A stretch of DNA of 64,000 bases from Kribbella amoyensis (GCF_007828865.1 NZ_VIVK01000004.1:62001-126000), one strand, 5' to 3'; positions 31,446 through 41,707 are shown, numbered from the stretch's first letter. The notes: a model not told the origin generated them from the sequence alone. Made by a program: numbers and translations.

Positions 31446-33062
31446 TCAGTTCCGCATGTGTTTACCGCGGGTTGGTCTTGGTGGAGTGCGGACGGCCCGC
31501 AGTTCGGGGTCGGGCTCGCTGGTACGGACGGCCTGCAGGCCACCGGTCCCGGGATCGGTGTCGCCGACCTCGAAGTCCCAGCTCTCCTCGTTGGCGAGCC
31601 GGCTGTGCCAGCGACCGTAGAGACCGTAGATCGCCAGTCCCAGCAGCATCCAGACACCGAACTTCACCCAGGTGCTCGTCTTCAGGTTGAGCATCAGCCA
31701 CACCGTCGCGGCCAGTGACAGCAGCGGGATCAGCGGCACCATCGGCACCCGGAAGCCACGCTCCAGGTCCGGCTCGGTGCGCCGGAGCCGGAGGACGCCG
31801 ATCGCGCAGAACGCGAAGCAGAACAGGGCACCGATGACGAGCAGCTCCTCCAGGTCCAGCACGCCTGGGTAGAGCGTCAGCGCGACGGCAGCGAGGCCCG
31901 CCGCGGTCGCCGCGCGAGCCGGCGAGGAGTACACCCGGCTGACCCGGCCGAGGCTCTTCGGCAGCAGGCCGTCGCGGCCCATGTTGAACAGGACGCGGCT
32001 CTGCGCGATCAGGACCACCATGATCACGGTCATCAACGCGAGCAGGGCCCCGAGATTAACCACGTCCGCGGCCCAGCCGACGCCGACCGTGTCGAGCGCC
32101 TCCGACACCGGTGCACCACCGCCGAGCTCGGCGTACGGCCGGAGACCGACCAGCACGACGGCCATCGCGACGTACAGGATCGTGACGGCGCCGACGCCGA
32201 GCAGCATGCCCTGCGGGACCGTCTTGCGCGGGTTGCGGGCGTCCTCGGACGCGGTGGCGATCAGGTCGAAACCGATGAAGGCGAAGACGATCGAGCTGGC
32301 GGCGGTGAAGATGCCCATCACCCCGAAGGCGCCGAACGAGGAGTCCAGGATCCAGCCCAGCAACGTCGGGCTGGCGGTCGCGGGCGCGGCCCGGGCCATC
32401 GGGACGAACGGCTCGAAGTTCTCCGGCTTGATGTGCGTCGCGCCGATGATGACGACCAGCACGATCACGGCGACCTTGGCCAGCACGACCACGGTGAGCA
32501 CGCGGGCCGACAACTTGGTGCCGGTGACGATCATCGCGGTCAGCAGCAGCAGGAGCAGCGGGGCGACCAGGTTGACCTTGGCGTCCGGCCCGAAGAACTG
32601 CGCGAGTCCCGCGGGGATGCTGACGCCGAATCCGTTCAGGGTGGCGAGAAAGTACGCCGACCAGACCCGCGCGACGATCGCGGCCGCGGTGACCAGTTCC
32701 AGCACGAGGGCCCAGCCGACCAACCAGGCCCAGGCTTCGCCGAAGGTGACGTAGCTGAACGTGTAGGCGCTGCCCGAGACGGGGATGGTGGAGGACAGTT
32801 CCGCGTAGCAGGCGGCGGCGAGGACGCAGACGATGGCTGCGATGACGAACGAGAGGATCACGGCAGGACCGGCCACGGTGGCGGCCTGCTTGCCGCTCAG
32901 GCTGAAGATGCCGGACCCGATCATCACGCCGAGTCCGAGCACGACGAGGTCGCGCCGTCCGAACAGACGCGGCAGGCGGTGCCGCGCGTCCTCGACTCGA
33001 GTGAACGCCGACTCGACCGGCAGGCGCCGGCCTACGGTCTGTCCGTTCGCTGAGGGGGCCAT
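31446..33062 (-). CDS. APC-family amino-acid permease (cationic amino-acid transporter-like)
   Basis: The 538-residue protein has about 12-14 hydrophobic segments. The first carries the APC motif VMIGSGIFSLSGKQA, and YAELSSTIPVSGSAYTF follows helix 3. The long C-terminal hydrophilic tail ends RPTRGKHMRN. It likely imports amino acids with protons; substrate is not determined. ATG at 33062 is chosen as the family start, with GGAGG upstream on the minus strand. It is divergent from xerC (136-base gap). Confidence 0.85.
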   Translation of the reverse strand: MAPSANGQTVGRRLPVESAFTRVEDARHRLPRLFGRRDLVVLGLGVMIGSGIFSLSGKQAATVAGPAVILSFVIAAIVCVLAAACYAELSSTIPVSGSAYTFSYVTFGEAWAWLVGWALVLELVTAAAIVARVWSAYFLATLNGFGVSIPAGLAQFFGPDAKVNLVAPLLLLLLTAMIVTGTKLSARVLTVVVLAKVAVIVLVVIIGATHIKPENFEPFVPMARAAPATASPTLLGWILDSSFGAFGVMGIFTAASSIVFAFIGFDLIATASEDARNPRKTVPQGMLLGVGAVTILYVAMAVVLVGLRPYAELGGGAPVSEALDTVGVGWAADVVNLGALLALMTVIMVVLIAQSRVLFNMGRDGLLPKSLGRVSRVYSSPARAATAAGLAAVALTLYPGVLDLEELLVIGALFCFAFCAIGVLRLRRTEPDLERGFRVPMVPLIPLLSLAATVWLMLNLKTSTWVKFGVWMLLGLAIYGLYGRWHSRLANEESWDFEVGDTDPGTGGLQAVRTSEPDPELRAVRTPPRPTRGKHMRN

Positions 33063-33198
33063 GGTCAGGGGTGCCTCCGTTGCTACTAGGGCAATCGGGC
33101 CGAACAGTAGTCGACCTGTGGGCTGTGGACCAGACCTCCTCGTCTCGGCCACCGCGCGGTGGCTTGCGGTGCCGGGCCCACTCCCGCATGGTCAGGAC

Positions 33199-34137
33199 AT
33201 GGCCCCGGACGCTGTCAGCCCGAATCCCCACCTGGCGGAGAGTTTCGCTGTGTTACTGGCTGACTACGCAAGGCATCTGACGGCGGAAAGAGACCTCAGC
33301 GAGCATTCGGTGCGAGCGTATCTCGGAGACGTCTCGGATTTACTCGAACATTTGACTCGTCTTGGTCACGATGAGCTGAACAGTCTGGACATCCGCGGGC
33401 TGCGGTCCTGGCTGGCCAAGCAACAAAGCCTCGGCAAGTCCCGCAGCACGATGGCGCGTCGCGCGACGGCCGCCCGGGTCTTCACCGCGTGGGCGCAACG
33501 CACGGGACGGATCGAGACCGACCCCGGCGCGCTGCTCGCCAGCCCGAAACCGCACAAGAGCCTGCCCGGCGTCCTCGGCCAGGTCGACACCCGTGCGGTC
33601 CTCGATGCCGCCGCGGTGGCCGCGGACGACGGAAGCCCGGTCGGCCTGCGCGATCTCGCGATCATGGAACTCCTCTACGCGACCGGCATCCGGGTCGGCG
33701 AACTCTGCGGCCTCGACATCGACGACGTGGACACGTCCCGTCGGGTGGTCCGCGTCTTCGGCAAGGGCCGCAAGGAACGGTCCGTCCCGTACGGCGTGCC
33801 GGCGGGAGCCACCCTGGACACCTGGCTCGCGGTGCGGCCGCGGCTGGTCCGTGAGGGGAGCGGGCCGGCCTTGTTCCTCGGGGCGCGGGGCGGGCGGATC
33901 GATCAGCGGGCGGTGCGTCGCGTCGTCCATGCGCGGATCGAGGCCGTGGACGCGCCGGACCTGTCGCCGCACGGGTTGCGGCATACGGCGGCGACGCATC
34001 TGCTGGAAGGCGGGGCGGATCTGCGCAGTGTGCAGGAACTGCTCGGCCATGCCTCGTTGGCGACGACGCAGATCTACACGCACGTGTCGGGGGATCGGTT
34101 GCGGCGCGCGTACGAGCAGGCGCATCCCCGCGCCTGA
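33199..34137 (+). CDS. xerC: Tyrosine recombinase XerC
   Basis: XerC resolves chromosome dimers at dif with XerD and FtsK. The 312-residue protein has the SAM-like core-binding domain at 1-120 and the catalytic domain after it. Residues R165 (GIRVGELCGL), K189 (FGKGRKER), H258/R261 (SPHGLRHTAATH), H284 (LLGHASLATT) and nucleophile Y293 (QIYTHVS) are all present. AGGA precedes the ATG at 33199. The location upstream of rpsB is its conserved actinobacterial place, so it is not a phage integrase. Confidence 0.92.
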   Translation: MAPDAVSPNPHLAESFAVLLADYARHLTAERDLSEHSVRAYLGDVSDLLEHLTRLGHDELNSLDIRGLRSWLAKQQSLGKSRSTMARRATAARVFTAWAQRTGRIETDPGALLASPKPHKSLPGVLGQVDTRAVLDAAAVAADDGSPVGLRDLAIMELLYATGIRVGELCGLDIDDVDTSRRVVRVFGKGRKERSVPYGVPAGATLDTWLAVRPRLVREGSGPALFLGARGGRIDQRAVRRVVHARIEAVDAPDLSPHGLRHTAATHLLEGGADLRSVQELLGHASLATTQIYTHVSGDRLRRAYEQAHPRA

Positions 34138-34200
34138 AAGCTGCGCGAAGACGCGGGTGGATGCGGGTGGTTGGGCAGCCGATGCGGCAGACTGCGGGGC

Positions 34201-34680
34201 ATGCGGGTTTCGGCTAAGTCTGACTATGCGCTGCGGGCGCTGATCGAGATCACCCAGCGGTGGGTGGCGAACGACCCGGCTGTCGTGTCGGCCGAGGAGC
34301 TGAGCCGGGCGCAGGCGATTCCGCACGGCTTCCTGCAGGGGATCCTGGCCGATCTGCGGCGGGCCGGGATCCTGTCCAGCCAGCGGGGTCAGTCCGGGGG
34401 ATGGCGGCTGGCGGTCGATCCGAACGAGATCTCCGTCGCCGACGTGATGCGGGCCGTCGACGGCCCGATCGTCAGCATCTCGGGCGTTCGGCCGGAGAGC
34501 GTGGACTACAACGAGCGCGCGGTCGTGCTGCAGCGCGTCTGGATCGCGGCGCGGGCGAGTCTGCGGGACGTGTTGGAGCACACGACCCTGACCGACCTTG
34601 CCAAGGGCAAGCTGCCGTCGGTGGTGGAGAAGCGCTCGAAGGACGAGGACGCCTGGCAGGCTCGCGTCCCCGGGAGCTGA
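34201..34680 (+). CDS. Rrf2-family transcriptional regulator lacking cluster cysteines
   Basis: The 159-residue protein has the Rrf2 winged-helix pattern: VSAKSDYALRALIEI, SAEELSRAQAIPHGFLQGIL and SSQRGQSGGWRLA. Fe-S-binding members keep three Cys in the C-terminal half; this protein has no Cys at all, so it is unlikely to bind an iron-sulfur cluster in the usual way. The effector is unknown. It lacks a ribosome site but has CAGACT 7 bases before the ATG. Confidence 0.8.
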   Translation: MRVSAKSDYALRALIEITQRWVANDPAVVSAEELSRAQAIPHGFLQGILADLRRAGILSSQRGQSGGWRLAVDPNEISVADVMRAVDGPIVSISGVRPESVDYNERAVVLQRVWIAARASLRDVLEHTTLTDLAKGKLPSVVEKRSKDEDAWQARVPGS

Positions 34681-34721
34681 CCTTCGCCCGACCGCTGGGT
34701 GTGAAGACAGAAGGGTGGGCA

Positions 34722-35405
34722 TCAGTGCCGCCTGATCATCAGGGCCGTACCGATGGTGAGGATCGCGGCCGCGCCGACGACGACCGCGCCCGGACCGCCA
34801 CCCGCGGTCGGGTTGCCACTTGCTGCAGGCATGACGGCAGGCGGGCCGCCTGCTGAGCTTGCCGGCAGCGGTGCCGTGAGGTGCGGTGGCGGTGGACCAC
34901 TGGGTCTCTGCGGGCCGGTCGTGGTCAGGGGGAGCAGGCGGACCGGGGAATCCGGGAGCAAGGTCAGCGGGTCGAGATAGATCTCTCCTCGGCGTAGACC
35001 CCAATGGAGGCAGGCCGCGGGGGCACAGTGGGAGGCGGCTGCCGAGAGGTGACCGAGGAGCTGGCCCAGCCGGACCTCGGTCCCGACCGCGACGGTGGCG
35101 ATCACCGGTTCGTAGGTCGTACGGAGCGGGCCGGTGGAGACGACGACCACGCCGCGGCCGGCCAGCGGACCGGCGTACGTGACGCGGCCGGCGGTGGCGG
35201 CGCGGACCGGTTGGCCGGGAGTACCGGCCAGGTCGACGCCGCGGTGGCCGGGGAGCCAGGGCTGGGCGGGCAGGTCGAAGGCGTGGACGATGCGGGGTCT
35301 GGGCTGGAGCGGCCAGCCGGCGGGCGTAGGCGCGCCGGCGGCCGGCGTGGGGGAGAACAGCAGCCACACCAGTCCCAGGAGCGCCAGGAATCCTGTCTGC
35401 TTCAT
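34722..35405 (-). CDS. Membrane-tethered M23-like peptidase
   Basis: The 227-residue protein has a signal peptide (1-25), an M23-type domain with HRGVDLAG (HxxxD), YEPVIATVAVGTEVRLGQ and CLHWGLRRG (HxH reduced to a single His), then a Pro-rich linker and a C-terminal transmembrane helix near 205-222. M23 enzymes cut peptidoglycan cross-bridges or act as inactive LytM adaptors. The second motif reads LHW rather than HxH, so activity is uncertain. Confidence 0.75.
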   Translation of the reverse strand: MKQTGFLALLGLVWLLFSPTPAAGAPTPAGWPLQPRPRIVHAFDLPAQPWLPGHRGVDLAGTPGQPVRAATAGRVTYAGPLAGRGVVVVSTGPLRTTYEPVIATVAVGTEVRLGQLLGHLSAAASHCAPAACLHWGLRRGEIYLDPLTLLPDSPVRLLPLTTTGPQRPSGPPPPHLTAPLPASSAGGPPAVMPAASGNPTAGGGPGAVVVGAAAILTIGTALMIRRH

Positions 35406-35517
35406 GCGGGAAAGATGCCGTCGGAACGCCGCGCCGGACCGGACGATCTGCGGCCTGTGGACAACCGGGGAGGCCGGTTCGACCGTCAGGCGCTCTCTCC
35501 CGTAGACTTGCTGTGGC

Positions 35518-35535
35518 GTCCCACCCCGGTGGGAC
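35518..35535 (+). promoter_or_regulatory. Hairpin in the rpsB leader
   Basis: GTCCCACC and GGTGGGAC (35518-35525 with 35528-35535) form a perfect 8-base stem with a two-base centre. A TAGACT -10-like hexamer lies just upstream at 35503-35508 with TTCGAC further back, so this would be at the very start of the transcript, 170 bases before rpsB. It may be part of an autoregulatory leader or a DNA operator. The 35406-35703 gap shows nothing else recognisable. Confidence 0.4.
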
Positions 35536-35703
35536 GACTTCGCACGCCCGCACACACCCGAACCCCATCGGTCCCGGCTCGCCGGGAAGGGATTCGCGCG
35601 GGCGTCAGGCGCGGCGGACCACCCCGGTCCACCGCGGGACAACCGAGCAATGCGCCGGTACGGATCGAGCGATCCGGCCAGGCGCGACAGGAGGAACCAC
35701 CTC

Positions 35704-36699
35704 ATGGCCGTCGTGACCATGAAGCAGCTGCTCGAGAGCGGCGTCCACTTCGGGCACCAGACCCGTCGCTGGAACCCGAAGATGAAGCGATTCATCTTCA
35801 CCGAGCGCAACGGCATCTACATCATCGACCTGCAGCAGTCGCTGTCGTACATCGACCGGGCGTACGAGTTCGTCCGCTCCACGGTCGCGTCCGGCGGGAC
35901 CATCCTGTTCGTCGGGACCAAGAAGCAGGCCCAGGAAGCGATCGCCGAGCAGGCGACCCGGGTCGGCATGCCGTACGTGAACCAGCGCTGGCTGGGCGGC
36001 ATGCTCACCAACTTCCAGACGGTGAACAAGCGGCTCCAGCGGCTCAAGGAGCTCGAGCTCATCGACTTCGACGACGTGGCCGCCTCCGGCGTCACCAAGA
36101 AGGAGCTGCTGCAGAAGCGTCGCGAGCACGACAAGCTGCTCAAGACCCTCGGCGGTATCCGCGACATGGCCCGGGTTCCCTCGGCCGTGTGGATCGTCGA
36201 CACCAAGAAGGAGCACCTCGCCGTCGACGAGGCGCGCAAGCTGAAGCTGCCGATCATCGGCATCCTGGACACCAACTGCGACCCGGACGAGGTCGACTTC
36301 CCGATCCCGGGCAACGACGACGCGATCCGCTCGGTCGGCCTGCTGACCCGCGTGGTCGCCGACGCCGTGGCCGACGGCCTGATGGGCCGCTCGGGTCAGG
36401 GCGCCGCCGCCGCCGGTGAGGAGCTGGGCGCCGAGGAGCCGCTGGCCGCCTGGGAGCGGGAGCTGCTGGAGAGCCAGAACGCCGCCGCTGCCGCTCCGGC
36501 CGCGAAGGCCGACGCCCCGGCTGCCGACGCCGCTCCGGCCGCTGACGCTGCCCCGGCCGCCGAGGCCGAGGCTGCTCCGGCCGCCGACGCCGACGAGGCC
36601 CCGGCGCCGGTCGCCGAGTCCGCCGCGGTCGCCGAGACCATCGCGAAGGCCGACGACACCCCGGTCGAGGGCACCGAGGCCCCGAAGACCGAGGCCTGA
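35704..36699 (+). CDS. rpsB: 30S ribosomal protein S2
   Basis: S2 is needed for 30S assembly and mRNA binding. Core motifs are [53 protein letters not shown] and [17 protein letters not shown]. The 331-residue length includes an 80-residue Ala/Pro/Glu-rich tail beyond the usual 250, common in actinobacteria. ATG at 35704 has AGGAGG upstream. It is followed by tsf in the classic operon. Confidence 0.96.
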   Translation: MAVVTMKQLLESGVHFGHQTRRWNPKMKRFIFTERNGIYIIDLQQSLSYIDRAYEFVRSTVASGGTILFVGTKKQAQEAIAEQATRVGMPYVNQRWLGGMLTNFQTVNKRLQRLKELELIDFDDVAASGVTKKELLQKRREHDKLLKTLGGIRDMARVPSAVWIVDTKKEHLAVDEARKLKLPIIGILDTNCDPDEVDFPIPGNDDAIRSVGLLTRVVADAVADGLMGRSGQGAAAAGEELGAEEPLAAWERELLESQNAAAAAPAAKADAPAADAAPAADAAPAAEAEAAPAADADEAPAPVAESAAVAETIAKADDTPVEGTEAPKTEA

Positions 36700-36810
36700 T
36701 CCGGCCCCACGCCGCCAGGACACGCCGGCCGCCGTACGCGGTGGCCGGCACCGGCCCGGCAGCGGTTCCAACCACCCAGCTGACGCAGCGAGAAGACGAG
36801 AGAACGAGGA

Positions 36811-37629
36811 ATGGCGAACTACACCGCCGCTGACGTGAAGAAGCTCCGCGACGCTACCGGCGCGGGCATGATGGACGCGAAGAAGGCGCTCGAGTCGACC
36901 GACGGCGACTTCGAGAAGGCGATCGAGGAGCTGCGCATCAAGGGCGCGGCCAAGGCCGCCAAGCGTGGCGCCGAGCGCTCCGCCACCAACGGCCTGGTGG
37001 CCGCCGCGGAGAACGCCCTGGTCCAGCTCAACTGCGAGACCGACTTCGTCGCCAAGAACGAGCAGTTCCAGCAGCTCGCCGCCGACATCGTCGCGCACGC
37101 CGCGGCCAGCAAGGTCGGCGACATCGAGGGCCTGCTGGGCGAGAAGCTGGCCGACGGCAAGAGCGTCGCCGAGAACATCGAGGCGCTGGCCGCGGTCATC
37201 GGCGAGAAGCTCGAACTGGCCCAGGTCGCCGTGTTCGACGGCCAGGTGACGGCGTACATGCACAAGCGCGCCGCGGACCTGCCCGCCCAGGTCGGCGTGC
37301 TGGTCGAGTTCGAGGGCGACAACGTGGAGGCCGCCCGCGGCGCCGCGATGCAGGCCGCCGCGATGCGTCCGCTCTACACCACCCGCGACGAGGTCCCGGC
37401 CGAGACGGTCGAGAACGAGAAGCGGATCGCCGAGGCGACCGCTCGCGAGGAGGGCAAGCCGGAGCAGGCGCTGCCGAAGATCGTCGAGGGCCGGGTCAAC
37501 GGCTTCTTCAAGGACGTCGTGCTGCTCGAGCAGCCGTCGGTCCAGGAGAGCAAGAAGACCGTCAAGGCCGTGCTCGACGAGGCCGGCGTGACCGTGAAGC
37601 GGTTCGCCCGGTTCGAGATCGGCGCCTGA
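36811..37629 (+). CDS. tsf: Elongation factor Ts
   Basis: EF-Ts is the nucleotide-exchange factor for EF-Tu. The 272-residue protein has the UBA-like N-terminus ([21 protein letters not shown]), [13 protein letters not shown] (TDFVAKN) and the HIAAxxP-like region as HAAASKV. It follows rpsB after 111 bases and precedes pyrH. Confidence 0.96.
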   Translation: MANYTAADVKKLRDATGAGMMDAKKALESTDGDFEKAIEELRIKGAAKAAKRGAERSATNGLVAAAENALVQLNCETDFVAKNEQFQQLAADIVAHAAASKVGDIEGLLGEKLADGKSVAENIEALAAVIGEKLELAQVAVFDGQVTAYMHKRAADLPAQVGVLVEFEGDNVEAARGAAMQAAAMRPLYTTRDEVPAETVENEKRIAEATAREEGKPEQALPKIVEGRVNGFFKDVVLLEQPSVQESKKTVKAVLDEAGVTVKRFARFEIGA

Positions 37630-37683
37630 CAGGTCGGTTCGAGCACCGACCGCATCACCCCAACGACCGAGGAGGCCGGAATC

Positions 37684-38442
37684 GTGACGGAAACCCTGAG
37701 TACCGAGACGAGACCGGCCTCTTCGCCGTTCGATCCGGCCTACCACCGGGTGCTGCTGAAGCTGTCGGGTGAGGTGTTCGGCGGCGGCAAGCTGGGCGTC
37801 GACCCCGACGTGGTGAACTCGATCGCCAAGCAGATCGCCGAGGTGGTCCGCGCCGGGGTCCAGGTCGCCGTGGTCGTCGGCGGCGGAAACTTCTTCCGCG
37901 GCGCCGAGCTCCAGCAGCGCGGTATGGAGCGGAACCGCGCCGACTACATGGGCATGCTCGGCACCGTGATGAACTGCCTGGCGCTGCAGGACTTCCTGGA
38001 GAAGCTGGGCGTGGAGACCCGGGTCCAGACCGCCATCACGATGGGCCAGGTCGCCGAGCCGTACATCCCGCGCAAGGCCGACCGGCACCTGGCCAAGGGC
38101 CGCGTGGTGATCTTCGGCGCCGGCTCCGGGATGCCGTACTTCTCCACCGACACCGTGGCCGCGCAGCGCGCGCTGGAGATCGGTGCCGAGGCATTGCTGA
38201 TGGGCAAGCAGGGCGTCGACGGGGTCTACGACTCCGACCCGAAGAAGAACCCGGACGCGGTGAAGTTCGATCAGCTCTCCTACGACGACTTCCTGGCCCG
38301 CGGGCTGCGGGTCGCGGACGCCACCGCGATCAGCCTGGCCCGCGACAACGCGTTGCCGATCGTCATCTTCGGCCTGGCCGAGGGCAACATCGCCCGGGTG
38401 GTCCGGGGCGAGAAGCTCGGGACGGTCGTCGCCCCCGGCTGA
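37684..38442 (+). CDS. pyrH: UMP kinase
   Basis: PyrH phosphorylates UMP to UDP in pyrimidine synthesis. The 252-residue protein has [29 protein letters not shown], and [13 protein letters not shown] in order, as in the amino-acid kinase fold. GTG at 37684 has GAGGAGG about 8 bases before it. Confidence 0.95.
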   Translation: MTETLSTETRPASSPFDPAYHRVLLKLSGEVFGGGKLGVDPDVVNSIAKQIAEVVRAGVQVAVVVGGGNFFRGAELQQRGMERNRADYMGMLGTVMNCLALQDFLEKLGVETRVQTAITMGQVAEPYIPRKADRHLAKGRVVIFGAGSGMPYFSTDTVAAQRALEIGAEALLMGKQGVDGVYDSDPKKNPDAVKFDQLSYDDFLARGLRVADATAISLARDNALPIVIFGLAEGNIARVVRGEKLGTVVAPG

Positions 38443-38643
38443 CGAGCCGTCCTCCGGCCGCCGGGCCGGATTCCCCCGCACGGCCACGGAGCCGGACAGC
38501 TGAGCACGGTCGGTGACGGCCGGCCGGTGTCCAGGCACTAGGATCGTGCGAAACGCGGGCTTCGGGCCCGTCGTCTGGTAGACCAGCGTTCGTAGGGTTG
38601 TCAGTGGCCGCATCGACGCGGCCCCGAGGAAGCGAGGAATGTC

Positions 38644-39201
38644 GTGATCGACGAAGCACTCCGCGAAGCCGAGCAGAAGATGGCGAAGGCCGTGGAGGTC
38701 GCCAAGGACGACTTCGCGGCGATCCGCACCGGCCGGGCGCACCCGCAGATGTTCGCGAGCCTCACGGCCGACTACTACGGCACCCCGACGCCGCTGCAGC
38801 AGCTGGCCGGTTTCCAGGTGCCCGAGCCGCGGACCGTGCTCATCTCGCCGTACGACAAGGGCGCGATGGTCGCGATCGAGAAGGCGATCCGCGACTCCGA
38901 CCTGGGGGTGAACCCAGGCAACGACGGCGCGGTGATCCGGGTGGTCATGCCGCAGCTCACCGAGGAGCGGCGCAAGGAGTACATCAAGCTCGCGAAGACC
39001 AAGGCCGAGGAGGCCAAGGTCTCGATGCGCAACATCCGCCGGCACGCGATGGACCAGGTGCACAAGACCGTCAAGGACGGCGATGCGGGCGAGGACGAGG
39101 GCAAGAGTGCTGAGAAGCGCCTCGACGGGTTGACGAAGAAGTACGTCGACTCGATCGACGAGCTGCTCAAGCACAAGGAAGCCGAACTGCTCGAGGTGTG
39201 A
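38644..39201 (+). CDS. frr: Ribosome recycling factor
   Basis: RRF splits post-termination ribosomes with EF-G. The 185-residue protein has [53 protein letters not shown] and [20 protein letters not shown] at 38644 is the start. The 201-base gap from pyrH has a TAGGAT hexamer at 38539-38544 that may be an extra promoter. Its stop overlaps cdsA. Confidence 0.96.
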   Translation: MIDEALREAEQKMAKAVEVAKDDFAAIRTGRAHPQMFASLTADYYGTPTPLQQLAGFQVPEPRTVLISPYDKGAMVAIEKAIRDSDLGVNPGNDGAVIRVVMPQLTEERRKEYIKLAKTKAEEAKVSMRNIRRHAMDQVHKTVKDGDAGEDEGKSAEKRLDGLTKKYVDSIDELLKHKEAELLEV

Positions 39202-40034
39202 TGGACCTCGACCAGAGCACGCCCGCGCCGAGCCGCGCCGGGCGCAACCTGCCCGCGGCCATCGCGGTCGGAGTCGGTCTCGGTGCGATCATCGTCGGCT
39301 CGCTGTTCTGGCAGAAGGTCCTCTTCGTCTTCGTCGTCCTGGCCACCGTGCTGGTGGCCGTCGACGAGATGATCCGCGCCCTGCGGACCGGGGGCGCGGT
39401 GATCCCGCGGATCCCGTTGCTGGCCGGGACGACGGCGATGCTGCTGGCCGCGTACTTCGGTGGCCCGATGGCGCTGCTGGTCGCGCTGGCGCTCACCGTG
39501 CTGGCCACGATCTTCTGGCGGATGCCGGGGGGTTCGATCGGGTTCGTCCGCGACGTCAGCGCCGGCGCGTTCCTGATCGGGTACGTGCCGATGCTGGCCG
39601 GGTTCGCGATCCTGCTGGTCCAGCCGGACGCCGACGGCCCGCAGCGGGTGGTGACGTTCTTCCTCGTGGTGGTGGCCAGCGACGTCGGTGGGTATGCGGT
39701 CGGCGTCCTGTTCGGCAAGCACCCGATGGCGCCGACGATCAGCCCGAAGAAGTCGTGGGAAGGGTTCACCGGATCCACCCTGGCCTGTATCGGCGCCGGC
39801 ATCGGCTCGGTGGTGTGGCTGCTCGACGGGGACTGGTGGGCCGGCGCGATCGTCGGGGCGGTGGCAGTGGTCACGGCCACGCTCGGCGACCTCGGCGAGT
39901 CGATGATCAAGCGCGATCTGGGCATCAAGGACATGTCGAACCTGCTGCCCGGTCACGGCGGGGTGATGGACCGGCTGGATTCCTTGCTGGCAACGGCTCC
40001 CGCGGTCTGGCTGCTGCTGCACCTCCTGGTCTGA
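39201..40034 (+). CDS. cdsA: Phosphatidate cytidylyltransferase (CDP-diglyceride synthase)
   Basis: CdsA makes CDP-diacylglycerol from phosphatidate and CTP in the membrane. The 277-residue protein has about seven hydrophobic segments and the family signature near the end, SPKKSWEGFTGS with GDLGESMIKRDLGIKDM and LLPGHGGVMDRLDS. ATG 39201 overlaps the frr stop by one base; GTG 39198 is an alternative start. Confidence 0.94.
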   Translation: MDLDQSTPAPSRAGRNLPAAIAVGVGLGAIIVGSLFWQKVLFVFVVLATVLVAVDEMIRALRTGGAVIPRIPLLAGTTAMLLAAYFGGPMALLVALALTVLATIFWRMPGGSIGFVRDVSAGAFLIGYVPMLAGFAILLVQPDADGPQRVVTFFLVVVASDVGGYAVGVLFGKHPMAPTISPKKSWEGFTGSTLACIGAGIGSVVWLLDGDWWAGAIVGAVAVVTATLGDLGESMIKRDLGIKDMSNLLPGHGGVMDRLDSLLATAPAVWLLLHLLV

Positions 40035-40086
40035 CGGCGCCCACAATCGGTTTGACCTGGTCGCCCGGGCGAGGTTGGCTGGCCGC

Positions 40087-40695
40087 ATGACCATCGCTCC
40101 CGACGGCCGCTCCCTGGCCGGCGACGTCGTCCGTCTCGACCGGTTCGTTGCCGACGACATCGAATCCCTGTACGCCGCGATCGCGGACGAGCGCGTCTAC
40201 GCGGGCGGCTTCGGCGGCGGGCCTGCCGCTTTGCCGGCCGACGTGGACCAGATGCGGACCCAGTGGATCGGCGCGACCACCCAACGGACGGCGTACGTGG
40301 TCCGGCTGGCCGGCGACAGCGAACTCGGGGCCGCGGGCACCGTTGTCGGGACTACGAGTCTCGGCGACGTGGATCTGGCCAACGAGAGCGTCCACCTCGG
40401 CTGGACCGGTTACGCGCCCGCCGTCTGGGGGACCGCGGTCAACCCGGCCTGCAAGTACCTGGTGCTGCGGCACGCGTTCGAGGACTGCGGGTTCGAGCGG
40501 GTGAAGATCCAGACCGGCCACGTGAACACGCGGTCCCAGGCCGCGATCGCCAAGCTGGGCGCGACCCGTGAGGGCGTTCTGCGGCACCACAAGAAACAGG
40601 CCGACGGTTCCTGGCGGGACACCGTGGTGTTCTCGATCCTCGCCGACGAGTGGCCGGACGTCAGCAAGCGCCTGCTGGACCGGATCAACCGCTGA
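40087..40695 (+). CDS. GNAT-family N-acetyltransferase (RimJ/RimL-like)
   Basis: The 202-residue protein has VVRLDRFVADDIESLYAAIA, then IWP/SLGDVDLANESVHLGW (strand 4), TAVNPACKYLVLRHAFED and TGHVNTRSQAAIAKLGATRE. This order matches RimJ/RimL-type acetyltransferases that modify small molecules or protein N-termini with acetyl-CoA. The substrate is unknown. It ends 11 bases into the convergent LLM gene. Confidence 0.85.
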   Translation: MTIAPDGRSLAGDVVRLDRFVADDIESLYAAIADERVYAGGFGGGPAALPADVDQMRTQWIGATTQRTAYVVRLAGDSELGAAGTVVGTTSLGDVDLANESVHLGWTGYAPAVWGTAVNPACKYLVLRHAFEDCGFERVKIQTGHVNTRSQAAIAKLGATREGVLRHHKKQADGSWRDTVVFSILADEWPDVSKRLLDRINR

Positions 40696-41707
40696 CGGGT
40701 GACCTCAGTTCGGCGAGCTCGGCCAGCGCCGCGTACGAGGCCAGCAGGTCCGCCCGGTCGTAGGTGTTGGTGGTGACCAGCACCTCGTCCGCCGCGGTCC
40801 GCCGGACGAGTCCACCGAGCGCGTTCTCGACCTCACCCGGTGTTCCGTAGATCTGCCCCTGCAGCGACTGCTCGAAGAAGCCGCGCTCCTTCTCGGTCAG
40901 TTCGAGCCGCAGCACCTCGTCGACGGATCGCAACGGCGGGAAGACGCCACGGGTTCGCGAATGCGCACTCGCCCACGCCTCGGGCAGCAGTAGCCGCCTA
41001 GCCTCGGCCGTCGACGACGCCACGGCCACCGTGGCCGCCAGGACGACGTACGGTCGGTCCGCCCACTCCGAAGGGCGGAACTCCGCGCGGTACCGAGCGA
41101 GCCAGCCGAGCAATTCCGCCTCGCCCCGTGCACCGGCGATCACCAGCGGCAGGCCGAGCGAGGCAGCAAGGAGCGCACCTTCACCGACGGCGAGGACGTA
41201 CGGCGGTACGCGCAGGCCCTCACCTGGTCGGGCGTGGACCTGCGGGTGGTTGGTCTGGGTACCGGTGAAGTACCCGAGCAACTCGCTCACCTGATCGGCG
41301 AAGTCGTCGACGGCATCCTTGTCGACACCGAGGGCGCGGCGGATCCCGTTCGTGAAGCCGACCGAGCGGCCGAGTCCCAGGTCGATGCGATCCGGGAACA
41401 GCGATTCGAGGACGCCGAACTGCTCCGCGACCACGAGCGGCCGGTGGTTCGGCAGCATCACGCCGCCCGTCCCGACCCGGATCCGCGTCGTCGCACCGGC
41501 CACGGCGGCCGCCAGTACCGTCGGCGCGGAACCCACGACGCCCGGGACGCTGTGGTGCTCGGACACCCAGAACCGGTGGTACCCGAGCTCCTCGACCTGT
41601 TGGGCCAGCCGCACCGTCTGGCGCAACGTCTCGGCCTCCGTCTCGCCGACCCGGGTCCGGGATCGATCGAGCACCGACAGCGGGATACCAGCGAGCGGCG
41701 AAGTCAT
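40685..41707 (-). CDS. LLM-class flavin-dependent oxidoreductase (MsnO8-type)
   Basis: The 340-residue protein has the TIM-barrel of luciferase-like monooxygenases: IPLSVLDRSRTRVGETEAET, HRFWVSEHHSVPGVVGSAPT, RIRVGTGGVMLPNHRPLVVA, LGLGRSVG. Members use FMNH2 or F420. The substrate is not known. ATG at 41707 gives the family length. The gap 41708-41945 holds two divergent promoters. Confidence 0.83.
   Translation of the reverse strand: MTSPLAGIPLSVLDRSRTRVGETEAETLRQTVRLAQQVEELGYHRFWVSEHHSVPGVVGSAPTVLAAAVAGATTRIRVGTGGVMLPNHRPLVVAEQFGVLESLFPDRIDLGLGRSVGFTNGIRRALGVDKDAVDDFADQVSELLGYFTGTQTNHPQVHARPGEGLRVPPYVLAVGEGALLAASLGLPLVIAGARGEAELLGWLARYRAEFRPSEWADRPYVVLAATVAVASSTAEARRLLLPEAWASAHSRTRGVFPPLRSVDEVLRLELTEKERGFFEQSLQGQIYGTPGEVENALGGLVRRTAADEVLVTTNTYDRADLLASYAALAELAELRSPVSG

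Noticed and set aside
33199-34137. Phage integrase and mobile element
   Set aside because: The recombinase has XerC length and residues and lies at its conserved chromosomal place; no att repeats, phage or transposase genes are near.
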